Positions 1 through 12,218 of a DNA stretch of 64,000 nt are shown piece after piece. The notes beneath the pieces are model-generated. The model saw only the letters and a list, made by a program, of their open reading frames with translations. It was not told the origin of the DNA and made no database searches. The position numbers and the translations under genes were made by a program. Positions within the stretch are counted from its first letter, which is position 1. Every line of letters begins with the position of its first letter. This stretch comes from Eudorina sp. 2006-703-Eu-15. Taxonomy: Eukaryota > Chlorophyta > Chlorophyceae > Chlamydomonadales > Volvocaceae. The stretch is from assembly GCA_003117195.1 (NCBI GenBank), contig BDSI01000033.1, forward strand, positions 496,001 to 560,000. Reading direction: 5' to 3'.

Positions 1-2562
1 GCACCCGCTCTATCACCCGTCGTCGCCACCGTCGCCGCTGCTGCCGATGCTGTGACAACGCCGCACGGGATGCCTCACATTGCCGCCGTACGCGCGGGGC
101 CGTCGTCTCCGGCGGCGGCGTCAGACCCCGTGGTTGGCGCTGACGTCGGCGTCGTCAGGAGCGGTGGCGGCGGCGATGGGTCCAGCGTGGCAGCCGGAGG
201 CGGGTGGCAGGCGGATAGCGGCCAGGGGCTGATCGAGCAGAAGCGCTCGGCGCCACTGCGGGGGCCCCCAGGGGGACGCGCGTCCCCCGACCCTTCGGCG
301 GTCCGACAGCACCGGGAGGCGGTGGCCAGGGTGAGCCTGCAGCGGCGGAACACCGCGGGGCCGATGACGCTGTCGCGCCCCAGTCCGCTGGGCCTCGGAA
401 CGAGCCGGTTGGTTCCGGAGCTGAGCCGGTGAGTCTGTCTTCGTGTGCGGTGGTCTGCGGCCCACGGCGCGCGGTGGGGCGACGAGCTGACGATTGCTGT
501 CACTGGATGCCGGCCGCCTGCAGCCCCTTTGCCATGCAGGCTGCCAGCTACACGGACGTGTGCAGACCGCTGTTGTGTGTATGTGTTGGAAAGGAAAAGG
601 AAGGACTGTGTTTAGAGAAGAAACTCGCCCGACCGACCCCAGGTGCAGATATACTGTGTGTGTTATCTGCGTAAAGACTCGCTTTATCGCCCGTCGGCAG
701 GTCACGATGGGGGTCGGCACGAATTCGCAAGTCGTGTTTCTTTGACTGCGACACGCCTTGCCGTCACACGCCATCCGCGCTCCCGATGCTGTGGCACGAC
801 ACATGGCAGTACACAACTGGGCCTGCACGGGGACCACCCTCCCGCTGGGCCCACTGCGGCGCCCCCACGCTCTCGCGGTGTTGAGCCCCCGACCTGTCCG
901 CCCCCGCCACTCCCCCCGCCCCTCTCGTCCTGTCGATCAATTCCCTACACCCCTACTCCCCGACCTTTGCTCTGGCAGCAGCGCAATTTGAATGTGTCTA
1001 CCAATTTCCTGTAGTTTCCCACGCGCGCCCCTCCCATCAGGCGCAGCAGCGGCCTGAGCTCACAGACCACGCCGCCGCAGGCCGCCGGGCTCGCCTTCTC
1101 CCTTGCCAGCGGCGGCGCGAATCGATGTATTCCGGAGCGCCGGTCCGAGACGGCAGCCTCAGGGGCAGCGGGCAAGGACCGCAGCGGCGCGCGGCGCTCC
1201 GCAGGCCACGTGCTGTCTCGCTTTGAGGCGGAGGGTCCGGCTCGGCTGCTGCGGATGGCCTCAGAGCTGACCGGCGAGCCGCATGGAACGCCGCCTTGCA
1301 GCCACGCCAACGGCAGCGGCGCCGGCGCGGTCCATGTCGCGGCGGCGGCCGTGCCCGCCGCCATGGGCGCGGGCGGCTCCGTCCACGACGGCGGCGGCGG
1401 TTGCTGCAGCGCAGCGGCCGCGAGCGCGGCGTCCCACTGGTGCAGTCTTGGCGGCTGCGCCGCCGGCGCGAGCATGAGCATCGGCGGCGGCGGAGCCGCC
1501 GCCGGCAGCAGCGCCGGCGCCCTGTTCAGGGCTTGTGAGTCGTGCCTGTTGAGCATGGAGGTGGAGACCGCCATCGATCCGATGCTGTCGTACTCCACAG
1601 CGATGCTGTCGACGCTCAACCGGACGGCCACGCATCGCGACGCGTCGGGCGCCGCGCAGCTCAACTCGCCCGTGTCGCTGGCGGCGGCGGCGGCGCTGGT
1701 GGCGCTGCGCGGCCAGCGGCGGGTGTCGGGGCTGGGCCGGCGGCCCGAGTCGGGGGTCAGCGACGGGGCGCTGGAGAGCGGGCTGGACAGCCTGCAGGTC
1801 ATTGCGCACACCGCGGCGCTTGGGGCGGTGCTGCGTGAGGCGGCAATTGGTAAGGTGGCAGGCGGGCGGGCGGGCGGGCCGGTTGCTGCCGAGGTTGCAC
1901 AGGGGAGGCCGCGGGGGAGCGGAAACGGCGACGCATGCGCGCGCGCGGGTGGGGGCGTGTGGTCACGGCGACGAAAAGCCCAGGTACGGGAGGAAAGGAG
2001 TACGAACAGCTGCAGCTTGGAACCGTTTGGTGTCCTGTTTTGCGGGGCAAAGCCCGTGGTTTGCACCGCGACGGGCTGATGCCCCCAGTGCAGCGCGGGT
2101 TGGCTGTCGGCACATCAACTGTAGGGGACTGTGCCGGGGCGCCGCAGAGTCAGCGCCCTCCCGCACCCTACTCACTGACCCGGCTGCGCCCGGCCCCGGC
2201 CCGCAGATTCGGCGACCGGCCCCGTCCTGGCCCAACACAGCCCCACGGGTCGGTCCGGCGCAAACGCCGTGGACTCCACCCGCGGCACCACGGACAACAG
2301 CGCAGAAGGGGAGTATGCGGCGGCACGCGAGCCGCCGCTGGGGGGCCACTCGCCCGCCGACGGCGACGTGTCCGGGCGGACCAGCGTGATACAGCCGCAG
2401 CCGCTGCTGCCGCCGCAGCCGGCGGTGGCCGTGATGGCCGGGCTCTTGGCGGGGCACCTGATCCAACCGCAGGCGCCGCAGCCAGCAGCCGGCGCGGCAG
2501 CGGGGGGACCCTCCCGGAATGCCGCGGTGCATAGCCCCTACCTGTCAATTCGCCTGGCGTGA
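1..2562 (+). CDS. 3' part of a Ser/Ala-rich protein gene of unknown function (5' end outside window)
   Basis: Three exons are seen: 1-428, 1041-1849 and 2207-2562. The donors are GTGAGT at 429 and GTAAGG at 1850; the acceptors end in CAG at 1040 and 2206. The phases fit at both junctions (2 bases carried at the first, 1 base at the second), which is strong support for the model. The frame is open from base 1, so the start lies upstream. About 530 residues are visible, rich in Ser, Ala, Gly and Pro. Short Ser/Arg patches such as SLQRRNTAG and LRGQRRVSGLGRR look like basophilic kinase targets (inference). The least simple stretch is FRACESCLLSMEVETAIDP, encoded near 1530. No family is recognised. 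The stop TGA at 2560-2562 lies inside a GTGAGC donor-like sequence, just as the first exon's would-be stop lies inside its real donor. The protein may therefore continue into further exons, and no TGTAA signal is seen soon after the stop. Confidence 0.6.
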
Positions 2563-4611
2563 GCAGGCAGGCACGCGCTGTTGAGGGGCCTCACGCTGCA
2601 TGGGGGCATGCCGGCCGAGCAGGAACCCAAAGTCAGCGGCGGCCTGGCCCCAATGACTTGTTCCGCGGCCGGCGGCCGGCCGCGCCTGGCCGCGGCTCGC
2701 ATAGACACGGCAAGGCAGGGCCGCTGTGGCCGGAGGACAAGCCGCTGTGGCCGGTGTAGCTGCGGCGAACGCATGGACGCGGAGGGGAGAGCACGAGGCG
2801 AGGGCGGAGAGGGCTGGCGTGGTGAGTGTTCGTGCTTACGTGTAGTAGTTATAAGGGCAACACTTGCAAGAATTGTTGCAAGGACAGGACAGGACAGGAC
2901 GGGGTGTGGCATTGGCTCTGGAGGGCGGTACGTAAGAGGGAGGTTCTGCGTTGTGCGGTCAGGCTCCCCACGTCCTCAGTGATGGGCGATCATACCCCGA
3001 GTCATGCCGCTGTCAACACCGGACCTCGAGTAGGCAGCAGCCTATGAGCGGAGCGAGGCGAAGCGGTGAATGTGTCCAATCACTGCCAGCGCTGGGCGCT
3101 GGGTCCACCGCGAGAGCTGTACTGGCGGGCGCGCGCATGATGCGGCAGCGGGGCGGGCAAAGCCGCACCTGCAGCTGCGATGCTGGGTTTGGACGGAATT
3201 CCCACGTGGGCGCACGTGGCCACGCCGAAGCTGCTGGGGCAGCGGTGGTGGAAGCCGAGGCCAGGCCGGCGCCAGGCATGGGGCTGAGCGGGGGCCTGCG
3301 ACAGTCTCCTTCACGAGACCTGCGCGGACAGGGATTTCATGGTTGTGAACGGACCGGGTCGCGATGGGGCGGCGACGGTACTTGGCTGGTGCAGCGTCGG
3401 GGTCCGGGGCGTGGACCGGGAAGAGCCGTGGGGCCGTTCGTGGCGCTGTAGCGGTAACGCGTACTGTAGCGGCACGGGGCCGTTCGGTTTGGGCTTGCTC
3501 CGCCTGCACATGTGACAAGGCGCGGTCTGTTGGTTAATCGGTTGGTTGGTTGTTTTGTGTCCCCTTGCGTTTTTCCTTTCCACACACCTCACGGCTTTAT
3601 CGCAGGTTGCACTGTATCCCGGGTCGTTCCGCACTCGTCCCAGGGGCGTTCGGCGGGGTGACGTCCCAGGGGCGTTCGGTGGGGAGGGGACGCATTTTTT
3701 CAGTGTGTGTGTGGGAGGGATTTCGGATGCATGCTGCTTGGGCTGCGGCCAAGGCGTGTGGGCACGCGACAGTATAGGCGGCATGGAAGTGTTGAGGTCT
3801 CGGCAGAGGGAGGTGGGAGTGAGAGAAAGAGAGCGCGCGCGTGCGGGTGAGCCAGCCTCCAAGTACGCCCGCCACAGTACACTGTGTCCGACGTGTTGTG
3901 TTTCGCATGCTGCCAGGGGGGGACGGCAAAGAGCAGAACGTCAGTGCAGCTCCCATGCGGGCCTCCGCCGCTTCCGCCGCCGCCGCCGCGCGGGCCTCAG
4001 GGGCTTACCAAATGGACGGCCGGGGACAACCCGGTCGCCAAGCATTCATGGGCATGGGCACGTGCCACCACCACGGACACATCAACATCATGCACACGGG
4101 CACGGGTCGGGTGGATGACTTTATCTTTATTCAGCATACACACGGGCGGCACAGGCGTCTGACTGCAGGCGGACCGGGGAGGGGGTCGGCACAGCGCGGC
4201 GGCGTCGCCGCGCCGTGCAGCACAGCTGCGGCTTGCGGCGCGGCGGGCAGGGAAACCGCGCTCCTAGGGTCTCATCGCTGGAGGCCCGGAGGAGCGAGCA
4301 GCAGCAGATGGATGGGAGGAGCTGGATTTGCTATGGGGCCGCCCGCCACCGGTGCTTTTAACTCGTGTTGGGTGGGGCACGGTGGCACGACAGCGCGTGC
4401 GTGCGCATTGGCGCGCGGTGTGTGTAGGGGCAAGGGCTGCTGGCGGCTGCTGCGCTGCGATGTGCGCGAGGCAATGCCGTCGGGGTGCGGTCCCGGGTTG
4501 CCCCGACCACGGGCGGCGCGAACGCGCCGGCGTGATTCGCGCCTCGCGCAGCGTCGGGCAGCGAGGTGCACGTCCTAGAGTAAGCATGTGTCGCATGTCG
4601 CATTCCTGCAT

Positions 4612-4640
4612 GCGTTCCTGCATGCATGCATGCATGCATT
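4612..4640. repeat. TGCA/ATGC simple repeat
   Basis: A short run of alternating TGCATGC units sits within TTCCTGC-flanked sequence. It is self-complementary and could form a small cruciform. It is non-coding and lies in the gene-poor interval. Confidence 0.7.
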
Positions 4641-6441
4641 CCTGCAATCAATCTGCAACCCGTGGACGGAACCCCATGCTGGTCCGCGCGTTTGCCTCGT
4701 CGCATGTGTCGCATTCAACAATAAGAACGGGCCCAGAGCAAAGCAGTGCCGGGCGGATTCTGCGCAGGGCTAAGGGGGCCCACGGACCGGTCGGTTGGGC
4801 GAGCTACGGCGGGGAGAGCCTTCTGGGGGGGCGCGGGAAAAAGGGCCAAGGAGTGTGCGGACGGGGACGGAGAGAGGGAGGGCTGGCGCGCGAGGGAGGA
4901 CCGAGGCGGCGAGGCAGGGGGCTGAAGAAAGGGGCTGGGGCGGCAGCCCGGCCGCGTCCGGGTGCCGATGCCGGTACTTTCCCAATGGAATGCTGCGTGT
5001 GTAGGTTGGTTTTGACCGTGGGGCCTGACCGGCGGCTTTTCTGTGCCAGGTGCAGCGCAGGCCCTGGTCCTCGCGGGGTCTTGATCCGTCACGCGCTGGC
5101 CCGGGCGTCTGTTTCGGGCAGCCTTGGAGGAGCTCCAATCCCCTCATCACTTGTGCACATGATTATTCAACGGGATCCGACTGTTGGTCTGGGCGCCCTG
5201 TCACCGACCGCGCCCTGGGTCGGCCCGGTCATCCTTTCACTGCGCACTGCATAAAATAAATCGAGCAGCGGAGCGGCAGCAATCACGCGGCCGCTGTCCC
5301 GCCCGCGCGGCGTCAGAACAGAGGGGTCGTGGCCGTGCTCCAGGGGTGCTGACAGCGCCGGGTTGTCGTGGGCACCGGAGGGCGCTGGACGCCCGGGGTT
5401 ACACCACCGCGGTGGCGGTGGCGGTGGCGCACGACCGTGCGTCGCGGGGTCGCTGTCGCCGTGCCGGTCGGTCGGTCGGTCGCGGGGCGCGTCGTGGGGC
5501 CCGGCACCGCGAAATCATCCGGCCGGAGACTCCGCGGCTGGGCGGGAGCGGGTAGGTAGATGGGTGGGTGGAGGGCCCAGGGAAGGACTTATTAATGCGA
5601 CCAGGGCGCGTGAGCCATCCGACCGCGCACGGGTGTTGTCGTGGACAGCAGAACACAACAATAACGGGCAGCACCCGCGGATGTCCGGTTGTCGGAGGTA
5701 AATGATACCAATCAATAAAAGTCGCCCGGGATCTGTGGATCTATGCTGTCCGGCAACATTTTACTGCCGGAAGGGGCTTATGCAGGGACATGCGGCTGGA
5801 GGGGGGCGGTGAGGTCAGGGAGCGTCCGGGCGGCACGCTTGGAGGTGGTTCTCTGGGACATCATGAGTATTCCCAGAGGGTGTGTATGTGTAGAGTGTGT
5901 GAAAGATAACTTTAGAGTGTGTGCGTGTGCGTGTGTGCATGTGTGCGCGCACGGAAAGGGAGCGCGTGTGCATGTGAGGGCGTGCCTGCGGACACGGGCG
6001 ATGGCGGCGGAGGACGGCACTGCGGGGGATGTCTCGCACGCATCGCGGCACGGCCACCGCCAGTCTCTTGTGCCTTGCCGCCCGGGGTACACATCGGGCT
6101 TGTGAGCTGAATGCGATGGGAGTGCGGACCCATGACACTCACACACACCGCCGTCCCGTGGCATGGCACCATCCCATCCGGGCCAGCAGTGGCGGGAACA
6201 GCTGCAGCAGGATGCGGAGGAGGAAGCGCAGCCGGCGGCGGGGCAGAGTCGGCGCCCCTCTCTGCGGCGAGGCACCTTCGGGGGACGTTGCCCAAAGCGC
6301 TCCGCGGCCCCGCCGTCACCCACCCGACATCAATCGAACATCGACGCGACGGACGATCCACCACGGGATGAAGAGGAGATTCTTTTTCGGAGCCCAGAAC
6401 GCTTCTGGGCTCCGATGACGGCGGCGCGCAGTGCCTCGGCA

Positions 6442-6483
6442 GGTCGGGTCGGGTCGGATGGGTTGGGTTGGGTTGGGTTGGGC
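6442..6483 (+). repeat. GGTCGG/GGGTTG pentanucleotide-type repeat
   Basis: GGTCG units pass into GGGTT units, giving several regularly spaced G-triplets on the plus strand. This has G-quadruplex potential. It does not match the Chlamydomonas telomere unit TTTTAGGG. It lies immediately before the possible 3' exon at 6487. Confidence 0.6.
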
Positions 6484-6486
6484 GGC

Positions 6487-6639
6487 GGCGCGCTCCCGGG
6501 AGGCGGTGGACGCACCCTACGAGCCGGGCGCTGCCTCCGTGCTGCCGCTGCTGTGCGCCGTGCAGCAGTCGGGAAGCCAGCCCACCATCCTGTTACGTGC
6601 GCCCCTCGCGGACGCACCTCATCTGGGGGAAGTATGACA
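6487..6639 (+). CDS. possible 3'-terminal exon of an unknown gene (tentative)
   Basis: This frame reads as an ordinary GC3-rich coding segment and includes AVDAPYEPGAAS, LPLLCAVQQSG and the C-terminus DAPHLGEV before a TGA. A GGGAG acceptor-like site lies just before AVDAP. A plus-strand TGTAA signal follows at 7761, about 1.1 kb downstream, a long but possible 3' UTR. A candidate upstream exon (about 6187-6440, containing PRDEEEILFRSPERFW) exists, but its phase does not match this one through any good splice site. It could be the end of the gene that starts before the window, a separate gene, or chance. Confidence 0.22.
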
Positions 6640-7760
6640 TTGCGCGCCAAATTTTGTGTACTGGACTGGAGGCAGGACTGGACTGGATGCGGGGCTCATG
6701 CGTCTGGGGTTGCTGTGATGTGCACTTTTACATTTACATAAAGAGGCGTGCGTGCACGGAGCTTCGGTGCGGGGTTTGGGGGAGGCGTTGGGTGCGTGTT
6801 TTGGGGGCGCCGCGGCGTTGCTCCCCAAATCAATCGCATGGCAGGAAGGTGGCTGAACTGCGCATGTGTGGGCGAACCAAAGGCGCCGGACTGTTCGGTG
6901 GTCCGTTTAACCATTGCCGTCATCCGGGGCGCCTGGCGTGTTTGGGTGGATGCAGGTGGGGTATTGTTCACAAAGTACGGGTCATTCATCGAGAGTCGGG
7001 TCACCCCCGACGGCCATTTTGCGCTGTGCAGGGGCGGGTGGTCCTCTCGGGGGGGGGCGGGAGGGTACAACACACTGGGGGGTGGTTTTGGGACCCATGA
7101 TGCGGAGGCGGGAGTTCCTGGAGGGGGTTTGGCGCGGGTGGAGGGAGGGAGAGGTGCGAAGCCATCACATTCTTTGCGGAGCGCCTGCAGCTGTCCTGCG
7201 GCGCTGCTGCTGCTGTCCCATTGCATTGCGCGGTGGCAGGCGGTCAGGCGGGCGGGCGGGCGGATGGGCTGTGTGCGGTGGACGCTGCCTGGTTGCGGGC
7301 CCGCTTGCGCGCTGTGTGGGTGGGTTCTTGCGGGCCCTGGGGGGGGGCCAATGAACAGGATGTGGTTGCGCACGTGATTAATGAGCGGGATTCGCGTACG
7401 CCATTTTGTGGGAGTAGTCCAGTCTAGCCAAAGTCGGTTTGGAGGCACTGGGGAGGGGGCTGTGGCCCTTGGGTGGGTGGCACTGGGGAGGGGGCTGTGG
7501 ACCTGGCCCTCCTGGCGCAGGCTTGTGTAGGACCGGGGGATGCGCGACGGATGCGGGCGGGCCGATTCGCTGTGTGGTTGCAACGGGTCGGTGGGTCGCT
7601 GCAGTGGCGGTGCAGCACCGCGGCCGGGGAGCCGCCGGGCGCTCCGGAGCCCCGAAACCAATGATGCGGTACCATGCGAATGTGTGTGTGTGTGCGTGTG
7701 AAAAGAAACTTGTGAGCGTGTGTGTCTAACAAGAAGCCCACCCATACCCGCGCGCGTGTG

Positions 7761-7765
7761 TGTAA
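7761..7765 (+). terminator. TGTAA polyadenylation-type signal
   Basis: TGTAA is the usual volvocine polyadenylation signal. This copy is the first clear one on the plus strand after the gene ending at 2562. It could serve a transcript ending with the tentative exon near 6487-6639. Such 5-mers also occur by chance. Confidence 0.25.
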
Positions 7766-10748
7766 AAGAGAACTGAGCCGCGAGAAGTGAAGTCCAGCGC
7801 AGTAGCCGATGGTGGCGACGGAAACAGCGGATACCCGAGACCCGCCCGAATTACCGGAAACCGTGACGGAAGTGACTGGTGAGGGCGTAGCAGGCGATAT
7901 GTGTGTGTGTGTGCCTCGGGGACTGCAGGTTGCGTCAGGAAACGTGTGCCGGGGGGGGGGCCTCTGCGATCGGCCTGATTGGCATGTCGTTGCGAGTGTC
8001 TTTGATCATGATTAGACGGGAAGAGGCAGTTTATATTATATTACACGCGTCGAGTCTTGGATCGGTAATGGAGGGAAACAGCAGCGCGGGGAGGGGCGGG
8101 AGTACGCTGCACGCGGACACCCGTGCACACGTCCCGCCGCCACACGTTGTTATCGCCCTTTCGTCTCGCGCCCAGGCCGGATAGGTGCCTCTGCCATCAG
8201 CCGCTTGCTCCCCCGGGGACAGGTGCGGAATGGGGCCGGGGTGGCTCTCGGGCCTCCAGCGTGGGCCCCCCCCCCCGCGTCGGCGCAGTTGCGCGCGCGC
8301 CGGTGACGACGGTGGCGCTCATCAGACACATTCTGCCGCCACCCGCCCGACACACATCCACATCCTGAACCGCTCCCCAAACTGATTATTCGTTTGTTTG
8401 CAAGTCCGCGGTGCGCTGCCTGCGCTGTTGGTAACACCGTAGTGACGCGCCTCGGTCAATCCTGCCCGCGTGGGGAGGCGGCGGAGCTCCGCACCACCAA
8501 GGCGGATATCCCCCAGGAGGGCCGCACCGCCGCGCCTCGTCGTGTGTGAGCGAGTGGGGGCGTTGCCTGGACGCGGCGGGCGGGTATCGCTCGCATGCAG
8601 GACAGGACAGGACAGAGGACACCCGTCGATTGGACAGAGGGGTGGAGGTCGCGAGGGCGGGTGAATGGCGCTGCCGGGGCGCCCTGCGGTGGTCGGTGGG
8701 GATGTGGGATGGAGCACGGGGGGGGATTCCATTTGTGAGCGACCGGAGGGCGGCCTCCGCACGTCGCGGAGGGCGCCGGCCGCCGGGTCCTCTGGACGAT
8801 GAGGCCCCCCCTGGCCCTGGCCCGGGTGGTCGTCTGCCGCCCATGCGTGCCGTGGTGAGAGGGTCGTGGAGTCATGGTGAGCACCGGGTGCCGCACACAC
8901 ACACATATGGCGGGTTGCATTTCTAAACACAGACACACACACATGTGTATGTATAAGCGCTCAGCACGGATGTACCCGTAGGATATCGAGGATGTGGGAT
9001 GTATCGTAGGACATCGAGAGTTCCGCAATCACGCCGTGGGGTAGGGCGCGCTGGTTGAGTGGTAGCGGCCGTGAGCTTTTGAGCTCTGCCGCAGCGCCGC
9101 ATGTTCGGCTGAGTGGATGGACGCTGGGCGGCTTTGGTGGCCCGTGGGTGGCGGCTCGTGGGTGGCGGCCAGCTGGCCCGCAGTGCCCAAGTGGCGTTGT
9201 CGCGACGCCGCCAAGTCGCCGCGGTATGCACTCTCTTGGCAGACGACGTCGTGTATCGTGGCCAGGACCAGGACCGCGGCCAGATGCGCGGCATCCGGGG
9301 ATCTCTCAGGATTACCGTGCCCCTCGCAGCCGTCCCTCCACACCTCGCCGCGCTGGCCGGGTCCGTTCCACGTCGTCTTGCCGTCCCGCGCGGTCGCTGC
9401 CCTCCCAGCCTCCACTCCCATCAATGCGCTTCGTCCTCTGCAGCAGTGCAGAGAGGTGGCTGCCGGTACCCGACCCCGTCGACGCCCCTATCTCGCCCGT
9501 CCTCCAAGTTCCAACCAAACGAAGGACACGTACAGTAAACTGAGGAGCCTTATTCAATGAGAGAGAGAGGGGGACCCCGCAAGGGAAAGACGGCCAGGCC
9601 GACTGGGCGCAGAAGCCTCAATCCGAATTCCGGTCCACGCGCGGCAGGACACGAGGCGTAGGTTGGGGTCCCCGGGCCGTGGGCTGTCAGGCAGGGCTTC
9701 GGCAAGTCATGCCGCGCGGGCAGTGGGTTAGCGTCGGCGCCCCGACCTTTCGAGGACTGGCCGCGCACCGCACCGCACCGCCTGACGCCGAGCATCGTCA
9801 GTTCGTCATACGGTACATGGATTGGATACGGCATCCGAACTCGTTTTCGTACATCGCCATACGGTACGTGTACAACTGTACATGGCCCATTGGGCAGACA
9901 CCACGGCCCCTCCTGCACAGCACGGAGCCCACGGATCGGTCACCGACGCTTCCGTACTAGCCCCATTCACGCCCCCAGCCCCCCCACGGCCTGCGCCGCA
10001 AATGTGAAGGTGCAGCCACCAACTGACACTGTAAACGACTGCAGCCGAGGCGGCCGCCGTCGAAAAAGACACCACGGCATCATCATCGCCAAGAAATCGG
10101 GGATCACAATACCGTACCGTACCGTACGGTAAATGCGAAACTGGTTCCAGTACGGCACCTCGGTTTCCGTTACCGTTACCGTAACACAGCCTGGCCTTTC
10201 ATCACGCCCGTCCCGCTTCGTCAGCGGCAACTGTACGGCAACACACACGTGAGCGCGATACGGTAGTTTCCCACGGCAGCATCCGTGTCCGCAGTCAGCT
10301 TCCCAAAAGCTGTTTATTGTTGTTTGTTTGTAAGACCGACAGTCTCCATCCTTTTATGGTTCATCGCATGTGTCGCGCTCAGGGCCACGCCACGCACCCA
10401 GGGCCACCAACATCAGCGCCCCGCCCCGGGCCAGGTGGGGCCATCACCGACAGCCTCACAGACCGGCCACGAAACCCCCACAGCAGCACCCTACCGCCAA
10501 TACCGAACGTACCACATCCACCACCCCGCCAAAGCATATTGCTGGACTCATACCGTCCTCATACGCCGAATGCCCCCTACATTTCACGGCTAGTCCTCGC
10601 GCGCGCCTTTGTTTGTCTGCGGTCCCCGAATGCTTACCCCGGCAAAATAACCAGCAGGTCGTCCAGTGCACGACCCCCCCGTGCCGCCGATATACAGCCA
10701 TACACCTAATCACATACACGCGGGGGCAGGTCGAGCGCGTCTCGCGCT

Positions 10749-10750
<2 letters not shown>

Positions 10751-10794
<44 letters not shown>
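10751..10794. repeat. (AC)n microsatellite
   Basis: An uninterrupted AC dinucleotide run of about 22 units is followed by CAG- and CACC-rich low-complexity DNA up to about 10975. It is non-coding, and length polymorphism is expected. Confidence 0.9.
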
Positions 10795-10800
<6 letters not shown>

Positions 10801-12218
10801 GGCCCCCACACATCAAGCGGCGCAGCAGCAACAGCGGAAGGGCAGCGGAAGGGCAGCAGAAGGGCAGCATCGGCAGCACCGGCAGGATCAGCAGCAGCAG
10901 CACCACCACCACCGGCACCAGCACCTGCACCAGCACCAGCACCAGTACCTGCAGCAACACCTGCAGCAGCGCCCACCGGCTCCGGCTCCTCTCCGTCCCG
11001 CGATCCCGCAATCCCTCCCGCCGGCACATGAGACTATCGACCCAGCCACTTGGCCCGCGCCGTTCCCTCGCCCAACACCACCAACCTCCGACAACGTCGA
11101 CACACCCACCAACCTGGGACCCGGGTCGACCTTGTAACGGTTACTAATCACTAACAAACACCAACCACCCCCCCTTTTTTATTGCAGGTACCTCCGGTGG
11201 GTGGGTACATCACTTTCCGGTTGGTTTGGGCGGGTGTCCTCGCCAACAAGACACCATCAGCGCCTGGCACGGTATCACGCCCACCCGTCGTACAGTTCAT
11301 TTCCAGGCTCTAGCAAAGAAACGAGAGAGGGCATCCCAACCCCACCCTGGCAGCTACCCCGGCGGCAGCTGTCCAGATGCAAAACAGTGTAGTGTAGTGC
11401 AATCCCGCCTCCGCCACAACGCCAGGGTAGCTGGCCCCAGGGGAGCTGGGCGTCCGTCCAACAACCGGGAGGTGGGGAGGTGGGGAGGGCGCGCCCGCAC
11501 AGCTGGCACCTTGTCGCAGTGCCCTGCCGGATGGGCAGGCTGGCCGGCGCCACACCTCCTGTAAACAAACAAGTCGTGTTAAGAGACGAGAGGGAGATTG
11601 CGGTCCGTCGCCTCCGGCGGCGGGTGGGAGGCCATCCGACAGCTGCTGCGGCCTCTCGCATCGGCGACAGCCGCCATGAAGACTCGGGACCCAAGTCAAC
11701 CGCCAGGTCAACCACCACGTCCAACCGCTGATCCAACTGCCGCGGCAACCACCACGCCAACCGCAACATCAAACCCAACACATTCACGCACACGGTGCCC
11801 AACACGCATCTAGGGCCACCCGACGCGGCCACCAGTTCTGTGGTCCAGGCTCGGGCTTACTTCCCGCGCGACGACGTGCTGTGTCTGAACACGCCGAGTG
11901 GCTCGCACAGCAATACAGGAGGTGTCAAGGCACGAGCTCGCGCACCTCCCGGCTGGAGGCTCGACGCGACAGCGCGCGAGCTGTGGGTAGGTGGGTCCGT
12001 AGGCCACTCACTCACCCACTCACTCGCCCCCGTCCGTCCTCCGCCGCGGTCCCCGCGCCGGCAGCACCCACCCACCGCAAACCCCGCACTGCCCTCACCC
12101 GCACTGCCCTCACCCGCACCATCGCGCGCCGCGCGCTTCCGCAGCGGGTCAACGAGCTCCCGCCCCCTGCCCGCCTGCGCCCGCCCTCGCCCGCCACCTG
12201 CACACAGGAAACCATCCC

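Larger units (their letters stand above)
2563..12218. other. 9.7 kb interval with no convincing gene
   Basis: Long open frames occur on both strands but they overlap one another, lack credible splice partners and read as low-complexity translations of GC-rich DNA. The interval holds GT/CA microsatellites (5890-5950, 7680-7735, 8895-8945, 10751-10794), GGACA repeats (2880-2900, 8600-8620), an ATGC run near 4620, a GGGTTG run near 6460 and the TACCGTACGGTA cluster near 10110. The only segment with protein-like character and a stop is near 6487-6639. TGTAA signals occur on the plus strand at 7761, and their complement TTACA near 6727 and 8040, so transcripts ending here are possible. The region may include long 3' UTRs of the flanking convergent genes. 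Confidence 0.5.

Noticed and set aside
3841..4578. 245-codon plus-strand frame in the gene-poor interval
   Set aside because: Composition changes abruptly along it, it overlaps minus-strand frames of similar size, and it has no splice partners or polyadenylation signal nearby.
6442..6483. GGGTTG run as an interstitial telomere
   Set aside because: The unit does not match the TTTTAGGG telomere of Chlamydomonas or the plant TTTAGGG form, and only a few units are present.
6696..7745. 349-codon minus-strand frame
   Set aside because: It translates GT/CA microsatellite DNA (runs of Thr-His) and G-rich repeats, which is typical of non-coding sequence with few stops.
10710..11027. Minus-strand frame with Gly-Ala repeats before a Cys-Val run
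   Set aside because: It is the translation of the CAG/CACC low-complexity tract and the adjoining AC microsatellite.
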